64,000 bases of DNA from JAVBOW01 sp031550125 (GCA_031550125.1 JAVBOW010000019.1:1-64000), one strand, 5' to 3'; shown: positions 1 through 9,277, counted from the first letter of the stretch. Numbers and translations are program-made. The notes: generated by a model not told the origin, from the letters alone.

Positions 1-56
1 GCATGGCTGCCTCCCGTTATTTGCGGCGATCCTTCGTATTTTACGGATCAAAATAA

Positions 57-64
57 TACCTTTG
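57..64 (+). promoter_or_regulatory. -7 promoter box for the S1-protein/methyltransferase pair
   Basis: TACCTTTG fits the Bacteroidota -7 consensus TAnnTTTG and lies 15 nt upstream of the ATG at 80. No TTTG is seen at the expected -33 spacing, so only the -7 half is supported. Confidence 0.55.
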
Positions 65-79
65 CACAAAATTCAGTAA

Positions 80-913
80 ATGATAGCAGCAGGAAGTTAC
101 TACACGCTCACAGTATCACGCATATCGCCGCACGGGCTGTACCTCTCCGACGGAGAGGGGAACGAAGTGCTGCTGCCCAACCGCTATGTCTCGCTGCAGG
201 ACAAAGTGGACGACACGAAAGAGGTGTTCGTCTACCACGATTCCGAGGAGCGCCTGGTGGCGACGACCCTGCGACCGCTGGCCGCAGTAGGACAGACGGC
301 ATTCCTCGAGGTGGTGGATAAAACCATACACGGCGTATTCCTCAACTGGGGCGAGATACCCAAAGACCTATTCGTACCCAACCGCAACCAGCAGGCCCCC
401 ATGGAAGCCGGACGCAAATATATAGTGTACCTCTACCGCGACGACATAACCGGCAGGGTGGTAGGTACGGCCAAGCTCAAAAAGTTCATCGCCAACGACA
501 ACATAACGGTATCCCCCGGCGACAAAGTAAGCATCCTTGTGGCGGCCAGGCTGGAGACGGGCTACCGTGCGATAGTTAACGACACGCACTGGGGTATGGT
601 ATACCACAATCAGATATTCAGGCCGATAAGGGTGGGCGACAGGACGGAGGCATATGTAAGGAGCGTCACTGACGACGGACGGATAGACCTGAGCCTGCAG
701 GGACAGGGTTACGACGAGGTGAAGGCCCAGGCCGCACGCCTTATGCAGCTGCTGGAGCAACACGGGGGCGCACTGCCGCTCGGCGACAGATCCGACCCCG
801 AGGAGGTGGTTGCCGTAACCCAGATGAGCAAAAAAACATTCAAACGCGCCCTCGGCTACCTGCTCAAACAGGGGCTGGCGGAGGTTACAGAGGAGGGATT
901 CCGCAAACGATGA
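80..913 (+). CDS. cvfB: S1 RNA-binding domain protein, CvfB/YitL family
   Basis: A 277-residue cytoplasmic protein of the CvfB (conserved virulence factor B) family, which binds RNA through tandem S1-like OB folds. Two divergent S1-like segments lie at about residues 1-60 and 70-135. A more canonical S1 domain follows at about 145-212 (starting GDKVSILV, ending DGRIDLSLQ). The C-terminal 60 residues look like the winged-helix end of the family (QMSKKTFKRALGYLLKQG). Length matches the family. The ATG at 80 sits just after a -7 box. The stop overlaps the start of the next gene in an ATGA, so the two are probably co-transcribed and translationally coupled. The exact RNA target is unknown. Confidence 0.88.
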   Translation: MIAAGSYYTLTVSRISPHGLYLSDGEGNEVLLPNRYVSLQDKVDDTKEVFVYHDSEERLVATTLRPLAAVGQTAFLEVVDKTIHGVFLNWGEIPKDLFVPNRNQQAPMEAGRKYIVYLYRDDITGRVVGTAKLKKFIANDNITVSPGDKVSILVAARLETGYRAIVNDTHWGMVYHNQIFRPIRVGDRTEAYVRSVTDDGRIDLSLQGQGYDEVKAQAARLMQLLEQHGGALPLGDRSDPEEVVAVTQMSKKTFKRALGYLLKQGLAEVTEEGFRKR

Positions 914-1683
914 AAAAGAAGTTGCAAAGTGCCGAGAGGGTATCGCAGGTTGACGTCTCGGACAACTATGTTTTCCAGCGCTCGTTGCTGGCCTACCGGC
1001 AGGCAGCGGAAACGGTGTCCGGCGCGGTACTTGAGATAGGCACGGGAAGCGGCTACGGAGTATCAATCATCTCGCCGAGGGTTAAGAGTTTCCTTACGAT
1101 AGACAAATTCGAGCCTGCGGTGGACTTCCACAACTACGACAACGTGGAATTCCACCAGATGACTGCGCCGCCGTTGACGGGCATCGACTCCTCGTCGATG
1201 GACTACGTCATCTGCTTCCAGGTTATAGAGCATATAAAGGACGATTACGGCTTAGTCTCCGAAGTATACCGCGTGTTGCGTCCCGGCGGCAGGTTTATAG
1301 TCACCACCCCAAACAAAAAGATGTCCATAACCCGCAACCCATGGCACATAAGGGAGTACGCGGCCGACGAATTGCAAAGCATGCTCGCCAGCCTGTTCTC
1401 GAAAGTGACGGCGGAAGGGGTGTTCGGCGACGAAAAGGTGATGGCCTACTACGAGAAGAACCGGGAGTCGGTGGGGGTGATAAAGAAATTGGACGTATTC
1501 GACCTGGAACACCGCATGCCCAGGCAATTGCTGCAGATTCCATACGACATACTCAACCGCATGAACCGCCGCCGGCTGCTGGTGGACAACCGCACGCTCA
1601 CCTCGTCCATAACCGCCGCCGACTACCATATCGGCCCCGTGGCGGACGACTGCTTCGACCTTTACTTCACGGCTACGAAATAG
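910..1683 (+). CDS. class I SAM-dependent methyltransferase
   Basis: A 257-residue Methyltransf_11-type enzyme. The SAM-binding motif I is clear at residues 41-50 (LEIGTGSGYG), followed by an acidic residue after the second strand (IDKFEP), and motif IV/post-motif text VICFQVIEHIKDD and VYRVLRPGG typical of small-molecule or biotin/ubiquinone-type methyltransferases. The start ATG overlaps the cvfB stop (ATGA), and the gene ends before a 15-bp hairpin terminator. The substrate cannot be told from sequence; the C-terminal third (about 170-257) is not a recognisable substrate domain. Confidence 0.85.
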   Translation: MKKKLQSAERVSQVDVSDNYVFQRSLLAYRQAAETVSGAVLEIGTGSGYGVSIISPRVKSFLTIDKFEPAVDFHNYDNVEFHQMTAPPLTGIDSSSMDYVICFQVIEHIKDDYGLVSEVYRVLRPGGRFIVTTPNKKMSITRNPWHIREYAADELQSMLASLFSKVTAEGVFGDEKVMAYYEKNRESVGVIKKLDVFDLEHRMPRQLLQIPYDILNRMNRRRLLVDNRTLTSSITAADYHIGPVADDCFDLYFTATK

Positions 1684-1716
1684 AAGACCTGACGCGCCCT
1701 GTGTACGGCGGCGCAG

Positions 1717-1751
1717 GAAAGCGCCCCTAAGTTCTGCTTAGGGGCGCTTTC
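1717..1751 (+). terminator. intrinsic terminator after the methyltransferase
   Basis: A perfect 15-bp stem (1717-1731 with 1737-1751) with a 5-nt loop. The stem begins GAAAGCGCCCC and closes with GGGGCGCTTTC, so its right arm supplies the T-run. It lies 33 nt beyond the methyltransferase stop. Confidence 0.75.
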
Positions 1752-1766
1752 GTCGTCCTGGACGAT

Positions 1767-1830
1767 GCGTGCCATGTACTGCGCCGTTATCGTAAGGCGC
1801 AGCGCCGTCTTGCGCCGCACATCTTAACGC
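1767..1830. repeat. dispersed intergenic repeat, copy A
   Basis: The core at 1782-1830 matches 52823-52871 at 42 of 49 positions without gaps, and the weaker similarity extends left to 1767. Both copies start about 30 nt past a strong hairpin and contain CTTGCGCCGC and CATCTTAACGC. The element continues into a short motif at 1826-1848 (AACGCCGGCCTG, then a CAGGCC arm) that recurs at 20851-20873 (20 of 23) and more weakly at 9278-9300. It is non-coding in every frame examined. Confidence 0.65.
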
Positions 1831-1854
1831 CGGCCTGTCTTTCAGGCCGATCCG

Positions 1855-3258
1855 CTATTCGTATTCTCCCGATTTCAGCATAGCCACCTCGCGCGGGGTA
1901 AGGAACCTCCATGCACCCCGTTTGAGTTTTTGTTTAGTCAGGCCGGCGAAATAGACGCGGTCGAGTTTCTGGACATGATAGCCCAACGATTCGAAAATGC
2001 GCCTGACGATACGGTTGCGGCCCGAGTGTATCTCTATGCCTATCTCCTTTTTGCCCTCTCCCACGTATTCTATGGCGTCGGGGGTTATGGGGCCGTCGTC
2101 AAGGTCTATACCCGAGGCTACCTTTTCCATATCGGCTTTGGTAAGAGGCCTTTCGAGCGTCACCTGGTAGACCTTCTTCTTATTGTGGGAGGGGTGGGTC
2201 AGGCGCTTGGTCAGATCGCCGTCGTTGGTTATCAGCAACACCCCCATACTGCCTTTATCGAGCCTGCCCACCGGGTAAACCCGTTCGTTGACCGAATTCT
2301 TCACAAGGTCGATAACGGTCTTGTCGGCGTGCGGATCCTCGATGGAGGTGACGAAACCCTTGGGTTTGTTCATAACTATATAAACCTTGTGTTCGCCGTG
2401 TATCACCTGCTCGTTGAAGCGTACCTCGTCGGACGGGGATACTTTGTATCCCATCTCCGTCACAGGCTGACCGTTAACCTTTATCACACCGGCGGCTATA
2501 AGATCGTCCGCCTCGCGGCGCGAGCATATGCCCGACATGGCCACGAAACGGTTCAGACGCACGGGTTTATCTATGGATACTGAAGTGAAACGCGGGTAAT
2601 TGTCCTTACCCCAAGCAGGTTTACCCGGGCGGCGTGGCGACTCCTTGGAATAAGAGCGGGGCGCTTCCTTGGAATAGGGACGCGGCGTGCTTTCGCGCCT
2701 GTCGCCGGAATGCTCCTTGCGGGGCGTCCATGGCTTACCCTGACGGCGCTCGTCGTCCGAAGGGCGGCCCTGGCGTGGTTTACCCTGCGCGTTACGGTAA
2801 TCGCCCCTCTCGTCCGGGCGCTGCGGTTTAGGAGCGCCGTAAGGGCGGCGGTCGCCATCGCGCGAAGGACGTTGCTCCCTGCCGTACTGCCCATCTTTCT
2901 TATATTGCGGACGCGGAGAGTCGTCGCGGCGTTTCTGCTCGAAAAGCGGACGGTTGTCGTTGTCGAAATTGGGGTTGTATGAGCGTCGTTGCTGACGGTC
3001 GTCCTGCCCTGCGCGGCCGTAAGGCTCTTTGGCGGGGCGGCCTGATTGGTGGGACGCCGGACGCGGCGGGCGTTCCTCGCCGAAAGGCTGTCCATGATGC
3101 TCCGGATGCTCGCCGGCCTCGCGCGGCTTGCGCTCAACCCTCTCTACCGAGACGGTGCGGCGGCGGCGTTTGTCCTTGGCGAATTGTTGGTAACCGTCCT
3201 CGTTTGCAAAGCCCGAATCCTCCCGATTGGGGCCTTCCTTTTTGTCTTTGAAGTACAT
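1855..3258 (-). CDS. rluB: RluB/RsuA-type 23S rRNA pseudouridine synthase with long basic N-terminal extension
   Basis: A 467-residue protein. The C-terminal half is a standard RsuA/RluB enzyme: an S4 RNA-binding domain at about 231-285 (MSGICSRREADDLI), then the catalytic domain with MNKPKGFVTS at 296 and the catalytic aspartate D334 in GRLDKGSMG. It isomerises a uridine in large-subunit rRNA; the RluB assignment rather than RluF/RsuA is by similarity. The first ~220 residues are low-complexity and rich in R, D, G, P, E and K, with repeats such as PYSKE/SYSKE, as often seen in Bacteroidota homologues. The ATG at 3258 follows a TAACTTTG box 19 nt upstream. Confidence 0.88.
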   Translation of the reverse strand: MYFKDKKEGPNREDSGFANEDGYQQFAKDKRRRRTVSVERVERKPREAGEHPEHHGQPFGEERPPRPASHQSGRPAKEPYGRAGQDDRQQRRSYNPNFDNDNRPLFEQKRRDDSPRPQYKKDGQYGREQRPSRDGDRRPYGAPKPQRPDERGDYRNAQGKPRQGRPSDDERRQGKPWTPRKEHSGDRRESTPRPYSKEAPRSYSKESPRRPGKPAWGKDNYPRFTSVSIDKPVRLNRFVAMSGICSRREADDLIAAGVIKVNGQPVTEMGYKVSPSDEVRFNEQVIHGEHKVYIVMNKPKGFVTSIEDPHADKTVIDLVKNSVNERVYPVGRLDKGSMGVLLITNDGDLTKRLTHPSHNKKKVYQVTLERPLTKADMEKVASGIDLDDGPITPDAIEYVGEGKKEIGIEIHSGRNRIVRRIFESLGYHVQKLDRVYFAGLTKQKLKRGAWRFLTPREVAMLKSGEYE

Positions 3259-3277
3259 TCCGTTATATTTTCCTGCA

Positions 3278-3285
3278 CAAAGTTA
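3278..3285 (-). promoter_or_regulatory. -7 promoter box for rluB
   Basis: Read leftward, TAACTTTG fits TAnnTTTG and ends 19 nt before the rluB ATG at 3258. No clear -33 element. Confidence 0.5.
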
Positions 3286-3403
3286 AGCAAAATTATACAC
3301 AATATGCCTTTTACGACAGAATACAATAGTAATGCCGCGATCGCGGCCGCGTTAATTTTCATTCAAAATAGCTTTTTCGGTTCGAATCCACGGCTTTTTT
3401 GCA

Positions 3404-3411
3404 TATCTTTG
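3404..3411 (+). promoter_or_regulatory. -7 promoter box for the C-S lyase gene
   Basis: TATCTTTG fits TAnnTTTG, 32 nt before the ATG at 3444. It faces away from the rluB promoter, so this 185-nt gap is a divergent promoter region. Confidence 0.5.
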
Positions 3412-3443
3412 TAATGATTTAACACTCCCAACCCTGTCTCTCT

Positions 3444-4622
3444 ATGAAATACGATTTCGACGACATTGTGCCGCGCGAAGGCACCGGATGTATAAAATAC
3501 GACACCCGCCGCGAAGTCTTCGGACGCGGCGACGTAATCCCCCTGTGGGTGGCCGACATGGATTTCCGCGTACTGCCATGCGTCGAGAAGGCTCTGCGCC
3601 GCAGAATGGAGTGTCCGACCTACGGCTACGGCATCCGCGAGGAGGGCTTTTACAACTCCACGGCCGGATGGGTGAAGCGGCGCGGCGGATGGAACATAGA
3701 CAACGGATGGATAGATTTCACGCCAGGCGTGGTCCCGGGATTCGCCATGGCCATAAGGGCGCTGAGCGAGCCGGGGGATAAGGTTGTGATCCAGCCGCCG
3801 GTGTACCATCCATTCGCACACACCATAAAGGCCAACGACCGCCAACTCGTCAACAACCCGCTCATCCTCGCTTCGTCGGGACGTTACGAAATGGATTTCG
3901 ACGATCTCGACCGCAAACTCGCCGGAGCTAAATTGTTGCTGTTCTGCAACCCGCACAACCCATCGGGCAGAGTATTCACCCGCGAGGAACTCACCCGGGT
4001 GGGCGAACTGTGCTGCAAGCACGACGTAAACATCATATCCGACGAGATACACTGCGATATGGTCCACAAACCTAACAAACACATCCATATAGCGTCGATA
4101 GACGAGCGTTTCGCCGCGCGATGCGTAACGCTCATAGCCCCCAGCAAGACATTCAACCTGGCGGGGCTGTCGACGGCCGTAGCCATAACGCCTTCGGACA
4201 CCCTGCGCCGCAAACTTAGGGCCGAGATGGACGCCCTGCACATAGGACAGGGCAACGTCTTCGGCACGGTGGCCCTGCAGGCGGCCTATGACGAGGGCGA
4301 GGAGTGGCTCGAGCAACTGACGGAATACATAGGCGGCAACATGGCGCTGGTGGACGGTTTCATGCGCGAGCATCTGCCGCAGATCAAAACGCGTCCCAGC
4401 GAGGGTACCTACATCATGTGGCTCGATATGCGCAACCTGGGGATGGAGCAGAAAGAACTTAACGACTTCCTGATAAACAAAGCCGGGGTTGGCCTTAACG
4501 ACGGGGAGATGTTCGGGGTCGAGGGCCGAGGCTTCATGCGGATAAACCTGGCCACTTCGCGCGCGGTGATACTCAAGGCCCTGGAGCAGATACGCGAGGC
4601 GATAGCGCAAAGCGGCAGGTAA
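3444..4622 (+). CDS. patB: PLP-dependent C-S lyase / aminotransferase, MalY/PatB family
   Basis: A 392-residue fold-type I PLP enzyme of the MalY/PatB group, which usually splits cystathionine or cysteine (beta C-S lyase) to pyruvate, ammonia and a thiol. The N-terminal signature IPLWVADMDF is at 32-41, the aminotransferase motif CNPHNPSGR at 168-176, SDEIHCDM at 199-206, and the PLP lysine K235 in SKTFN. Length matches the family. Cytosolic. It is a monocistronic unit between its own -7 box and the terminator shared with gdhA. Specific substrate (cystathionine versus cysteine) is not decidable from sequence. Confidence 0.87.
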   Translation: MKYDFDDIVPREGTGCIKYDTRREVFGRGDVIPLWVADMDFRVLPCVEKALRRRMECPTYGYGIREEGFYNSTAGWVKRRGGWNIDNGWIDFTPGVVPGFAMAIRALSEPGDKVVIQPPVYHPFAHTIKANDRQLVNNPLILASSGRYEMDFDDLDRKLAGAKLLLFCNPHNPSGRVFTREELTRVGELCCKHDVNIISDEIHCDMVHKPNKHIHIASIDERFAARCVTLIAPSKTFNLAGLSTAVAITPSDTLRRKLRAEMDALHIGQGNVFGTVALQAAYDEGEEWLEQLTEYIGGNMALVDGFMREHLPQIKTRPSEGTYIMWLDMRNLGMEQKELNDFLINKAGVGLNDGEMFGVEGRGFMRINLATSRAVILKALEQIREAIAQSGR

Positions 4623-4740
4623 AGGCGCATATCTTTAAACGGATATTAACCGTCCCGCTTTCATTTTTCAAACATAGGGGTTGTAAATTGCCTGTAAGTT
4701 TCAGGCCAGTCCTAAGAAAACCACGCCCCCAAAAACGTAA

Positions 4741-4762
4741 GGCGTCCCGGATCCGGGACGCC
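4741..4762 (-). terminator. intrinsic terminator downstream of gdhA
   Basis: A perfect 22-nt palindrome (GGCGTCCCGGA and its complement). Read leftward it is followed by TTACGTTTTTGG, placing a T-run after the stem for gdhA; read rightward it is followed by TTCTTC, so it may also serve the C-S lyase gene. Confidence 0.65.
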
Positions 4763-4798
4763 TTCTTCATGCCGTATTTCCGGCGGAGAGGGAAGCCG

Positions 4799-6133
4799 CT
4801 AAACCACGCCCTGCTCCACCATGCTCTTGGCGACCTTCATGAAGCCCGCTATGTTGGCTCCTTTCATGTAATTGACATAACCGCCTTCGGCTCCGTACTC
4901 TACGCAGGCGTTGTGGATGGACGACATTATTTGCTTCAGGCGAGCGTCCACCTCTTCGGCCTGCCAGCTCATCTTCATCGAATTCTGGCTCATCTCGAGG
5001 CCCGAGGTAGCCACGCCGCCGGCGTTGACCGCCTTTCCTGGGCCGTACATCAGTTTATTATGGATGAAAGCCTCTATCGCCTCGGGCGTACATCCCATGT
5101 TGGATACCTCGGCTACAACCTTCGCGCCGTTGGCTATGAGCCTGGCTGCGTCGTCGCCGTTAAGCTCGTTCTGGATGGCGCAGGGCATGGCTATATCCAC
5201 TTTCACCTCCCATGGCTTGCGGCCGGCATGGAAGGTCGATCCCGGAAATTTGGCGGCGTAGGGAGCCACCACGTCGTTGTTCGACGCGCGCAACTCGAGC
5301 ATATAGTCTATCTTTTCGGCATTCAGGCCGGCGGGATCGTGAATATAGCCGTCAGGACCCGATATGGTTACCACTTTGGCCCCCAGCTCGGTAGCTTTTA
5401 AAGCCGCCCCCCAGGCCACGTTGCCGAAGCCCGACACGGATACCGTCTTGCCTTCGAGCCTGTCGCCGGCCGTCTCGAGCATCTGGCGCACGAAATATAC
5501 CGCGCCGAAACCCGTAGCTTCGGGGCGAATGAGCGAACCTCCGTAAGTCAGACCCTTACCGGTAAGCACACCCGTGTTTTCAAGGGCCAGCTTGCGGTAC
5601 ATTCCGTAGAGGTACCCTATCTCACGGGCGCCAACGCCTATATCGCCTGCAGGGACGTCGGTCTCGGGACCTATGTGACGCCACAGTTCTGTCATGAACG
5701 CCTGGCAGAAACGCATAACCTCGCGGTCGGATTTACCTTTGGGGTTGAAGTCCGACCCTCCTTTGGCTCCGCCCATGGGCAGCGTGGTGAGGGCGTTTTT
5801 GAAGGTCTGCTCGAAACCGAGGAATTTCAACGTACTGAGAGTCACGCTGGGGTGAAACCTCAGGCCGCCCTTATAAGGGCCGATGGCGTTGTTGAATTGC
5901 ACGCGGTAGCCTATATTGACCTGCACCTCGCCGCGGTCGTCCATCCAGGACACCTTGAAAGTGAAGATACGGTCGGGTTCCACCATGCGCTCGGCGATTT
6001 TATTCGCCTCGAAGGCGGGATAACGGTTATAGGTCTCCTCCACGGTCACGAGGACTTCGCGTACGGCCTGGAGATATTCGCTCTCGCCGGGGTGCTTGCG
6101 CTCCAACTCGGCCATCAGTTGATTGACATTCAT
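4799..6133 (-). CDS. gdhA: NADP-type glutamate dehydrogenase
   Basis: A 444-residue hexameric-type glutamate dehydrogenase, catalysing reductive amination of 2-oxoglutarate with ammonia; in this group the main ammonium-assimilating route. The substrate-binding text KGGLRFHPSV starts at 88 and the catalytic lysine K124 lies in PMGGAKGGSDF. The Rossmann domain motif SVSGFGNVAWG follows in the C-terminal half. Length is exactly that of the family. A near-consensus TATCTTTA lies at 6162-6169 upstream on the same strand. Single-gene unit ending at the palindromic terminator. Confidence 0.95.
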   Translation of the reverse strand: MNVNQLMAELERKHPGESEYLQAVREVLVTVEETYNRYPAFEANKIAERMVEPDRIFTFKVSWMDDRGEVQVNIGYRVQFNNAIGPYKGGLRFHPSVTLSTLKFLGFEQTFKNALTTLPMGGAKGGSDFNPKGKSDREVMRFCQAFMTELWRHIGPETDVPAGDIGVGAREIGYLYGMYRKLALENTGVLTGKGLTYGGSLIRPEATGFGAVYFVRQMLETAGDRLEGKTVSVSGFGNVAWGAALKATELGAKVVTISGPDGYIHDPAGLNAEKIDYMLELRASNNDVVAPYAAKFPGSTFHAGRKPWEVKVDIAMPCAIQNELNGDDAARLIANGAKVVAEVSNMGCTPEAIEAFIHNKLMYGPGKAVNAGGVATSGLEMSQNSMKMSWQAEEVDARLKQIMSSIHNACVEYGAEGGYVNYMKGANIAGFMKVAKSMVEQGVV

Positions 6134-6322
6134 GCCTCTTTTGAATTTAGGTTTGTAACCGTAAAGATAATGATTCTTGTTGGATTTTTAAAAAAATCTT
6201 CAAAATATGTATAATTTGCAATTACCCGGGCTTTCTAAACCAAAAACCGCGGCTCAAGCCGCCGCATACGCCTCCGCAGCGCGAGTTGACGCCCAAATGC
6301 CACATCAATGTCGCGCCCCGGT

Positions 6323-6355
6323 TTTGGCCATTGATCGAAATTACTTCTATTTTTG
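6323..6355 (+). promoter_or_regulatory. full Bacteroidota-type promoter for the macroglobulin-like gene
   Basis: TTTG at 6323-6326 and TATTTTTG at 6348-6355 with a 21-nt spacer match the -33/-7 pattern. The ATG is about 78 nt downstream. The remainder of the 300-nt gap 6134-6433 shows no gene. Confidence 0.6.
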
Positions 6356-6433
6356 TATGGTAAGACCCGATTAACCGACGTCGTGAATCCATCGCGCCCT
6401 GAAACCGCATAAAACCTCCAAACATCCATTTAT

Positions 6434-9253
6434 ATGAGATCAGGCATAATTCTCACCGCAATAATTCTGTGCGCGATATCGCACGCCGGATCCTCGGCCA
6501 GGCAGCCGAAAGAGCGGCCCGGGACGTCTAAACCGGCCCCGCCGGCGCAGGAGCTGCTTACCGGCACGCCGGAGGGGTCGCTCCAGCGCGGAGTCCTGGA
6601 GCGTTTTACGGAACTGTATAAACTCGGGATGGACGAGAAGCTGTATATCCAGACAGACAAGCCATATTACAGCGCGGGCGATACCATATGGTTCAAAGGC
6701 TATCTGGCCAACGCCGTTAGCGGCATTCCCGAAACCGGCTCCAACTACATTTACGTGGAACTTTGGAACAGGGCCGATTCGCTCATAACGCGCGCCAAGG
6801 TCAAATCCGACGACTCGGGATTCCATAACGCGCTTAGGATCGACACCCAGATACCCCCGGGCGAGTATGTGCTGCGCGGCTACACGCGCTGGATGCAGAA
6901 CGGCCCCGCGGAGCTGTTCTTCAACCGCCCCGTAACGATAGTAAACCCGCTGAACAGCCGTTTTTTTACCGATATATCCTACCGCCAGGACGGCGGCGGG
7001 CGTTTTTTCGCCGACGTCGTAATGCGCGACGGCGCGACGCCGCTCTCTTCGGCCAACGTCAAACTGACCATCGAGACAAACGGCAAGCGCTCTTCGGCGC
7101 GGGTGCGGACGGACGCGGACGGCAAAGTATCCGTGCCTTTCATCCCGTCGGCGGGCGAGAGTACGCTCACCATAGACGCCAACACCGCGGAGACAACCAC
7201 GCGCGCGGCCACCGTCCGCATTCCCGACTTCACCACAGGCTACGACGTGCAGTTCATGCCGGAGGGAGGGGCGTTGCTCGAAGGGATTAAACAACGCGTG
7301 GCGTTCAAAGCCATAGGTATAAACGGACTTTCCACCGGAATAAAAGGCGGCGTGTACGACTCGCAGGGCAACCGAGTGGCAGAGATACAGACCTCTCACG
7401 ACGGCATGGGATCGTTCGAAATAACGGCCTTGGCCGATGAGAGATATTACGCAAAGGTAGTCTCGGACGCCGGGATAGAGAAACGGTTCGGCCTGCCCGA
7501 CGCACATGACTCCGGTTACGCCCTGGCCGTGCAACGGTCCGGCAGCAGGATGGCGGTGAGAGCCTTCGCCGCTCCGCAGACCCCGGAGGGAGAGACGGCC
7601 ATAGTGATCCACTCGCGGGGACGCCTGTTGATAGTGGACGACTACCGTCCGGGGACTGTAAAGATGCTCTCGATGGATAACCTGCCCGCGGGCATAGCCC
7701 ACATAGTACTGATAGACAAGAAGACGCTTGCGCCTCTATCCCAAAGGCTCGTGTTTATCCCCGGAGGCAGGGCCGCCGCCGCCGTCGCTCCCGGAAAACC
7801 CGTCTACGACGCAAGGGAGCGCGCCGAAGTGCGTTTTACTCTTACGGGAACGGACGGCAAACCCGTGACAGCCGGGCAGTTCGCCGTATCGGTGACGGAC
7901 AGGGACGCCGTGGCGCGCGACTCGCTCGGCGAAGCCATAGACAACTACATGCTGCTGACGTCAGACATAAAAGGCCATATAGAGAATCCTGGAAGATACT
8001 TTACGGGTGCGCCGGGGAGTGCCGCCGCAAGACTCGACCTTCTGATGTTAACCCAGGGCTGGAGCCGTTTCGACGTGGCGGAGGTGCTGGCCGGACGGCT
8101 GGCCGAATATAAAGTGCCGCACGAAGAGTCGCAATCCATAAGCGGCAGGGTCACCGGGTTTTTCGGCAACGACGCCAAACGCGCCTCGCTCTCGCTCTTC
8201 TCCCCCAACCTCAAGCTGATCGACAGCAGTCCCCTGGACGGCAAATCGGATTTCCGCATTACGGGTCTCGACTTCCCCGACAGCACGTCGTTCGTCGTCC
8301 AAGCCATGTTCAAAGGCAAGCCCAGCAGGGCTGTGTCGCTGTGGATGACTCCCGATTCGTTCCCGCAGCCATCATTCAGGCTCCATCCCATAAGGCCGGG
8401 GGCGATGCAGAGGGATAACGTCAAAACACTGGCCTCGTTCGCGGAGCAGGCAAGGAAATACTATTACCATAAAACAGGCGTAAACCAATTCACCTTCTCG
8501 GATGTGATAGTGAAGGCAAAAAAGACGGTAAAACTCGAATTTTGGGGAGAAGAGATAACCTTCGAACCGGACAGGACCATAACGGGTGCGGACCTGAAAG
8601 CCAAAGAGGAATCGTACGGATTATCCATGCCGCTCAGGGACATGCTCATAGAGATGTATCCGTCCACCGGAGCCGCTCCCAAGGTCTTCTCCGTCACATT
8701 CATCAACACGCCTTTCGACAACTATAACGAGACCATCAACTTCCTGGAGGGAAGGATATACCTCGATGAGGTCAAATCAGTCGACATCCTTCGCGACGCA
8801 CAGGCAGGAATACCATCGACCACGCTCATGGTGCTTCCCGACCTGGGGAGAGAACCGCTTTACGACACCTACAGCCTGGGAGCCTCGCTGCTTCCCGCGT
8901 ACGACGACAGTAAAATGGCCGAAGTGATATTCGTAGTGATCACGTTCAAGGACGGACGCAGCAGCCGCACGCCGCTGCCATCCATAGAGATAGTGGAACC
9001 GCTGGGTTTCAAGAAACCCGAGCATTTCTACCAGCCCCGTTACGACGTGGCCGAAGTGAAGGGAGGCGATATGCCCGACGTACGCACCACCCTGCTTTGG
9101 GACCCCACGCTCAAACCCGACAAAGACGGCAACGTGTCGGTATGGTTCTACACGGCCGACCTGCCGTCGTCGTACGAGATCGTCCTCGAGGGTATAACCG
9201 CCCGGGGCGAGCCTTGCCGCGCAGTAGGGTACATACAAAACCGAAAGCCTTAG
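6434..9253 (+). CDS. secreted macroglobulin-like (MG2) repeat protein with plug-like domain
   Basis: A 939-residue envelope protein. Residues 1-20 form a signal peptide. An MG2-type beta-sandwich starts at 70 (KLYIQTDKPYYSAGD), the usual opening of alpha-2-macroglobulin-like proteins in Bacteroidota. Several further Ig-like modules follow. Around 710-830 there is a TonB-receptor-plug-like stretch (EGRIYLDEVKSVDILRD). The C-terminal WFYTADLPSSYEI is a family hallmark. There is no thioester motif and no bait region that I can see, so this is not a protease inhibitor of the A2M type. It stands alone with its own promoter. Likely periplasmic or outer-membrane associated; function unknown. Confidence 0.75.
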   Translation: MRSGIILTAIILCAISHAGSSARQPKERPGTSKPAPPAQELLTGTPEGSLQRGVLERFTELYKLGMDEKLYIQTDKPYYSAGDTIWFKGYLANAVSGIPETGSNYIYVELWNRADSLITRAKVKSDDSGFHNALRIDTQIPPGEYVLRGYTRWMQNGPAELFFNRPVTIVNPLNSRFFTDISYRQDGGGRFFADVVMRDGATPLSSANVKLTIETNGKRSSARVRTDADGKVSVPFIPSAGESTLTIDANTAETTTRAATVRIPDFTTGYDVQFMPEGGALLEGIKQRVAFKAIGINGLSTGIKGGVYDSQGNRVAEIQTSHDGMGSFEITALADERYYAKVVSDAGIEKRFGLPDAHDSGYALAVQRSGSRMAVRAFAAPQTPEGETAIVIHSRGRLLIVDDYRPGTVKMLSMDNLPAGIAHIVLIDKKTLAPLSQRLVFIPGGRAAAAVAPGKPVYDARERAEVRFTLTGTDGKPVTAGQFAVSVTDRDAVARDSLGEAIDNYMLLTSDIKGHIENPGRYFTGAPGSAAARLDLLMLTQGWSRFDVAEVLAGRLAEYKVPHEESQSISGRVTGFFGNDAKRASLSLFSPNLKLIDSSPLDGKSDFRITGLDFPDSTSFVVQAMFKGKPSRAVSLWMTPDSFPQPSFRLHPIRPGAMQRDNVKTLASFAEQARKYYYHKTGVNQFTFSDVIVKAKKTVKLEFWGEEITFEPDRTITGADLKAKEESYGLSMPLRDMLIEMYPSTGAAPKVFSVTFINTPFDNYNETINFLEGRIYLDEVKSVDILRDAQAGIPSTTLMVLPDLGREPLYDTYSLGASLLPAYDDSKMAEVIFVVITFKDGRSSRTPLPSIEIVEPLGFKKPEHFYQPRYDVAEVKGGDMPDVRTTLLWDPTLKPDKDGNVSVWFYTADLPSSYEIVLEGITARGEPCRAVGYIQNRKP

Positions 9254-9277
9254 GGCCGGACTTTACATCACGCTCCC

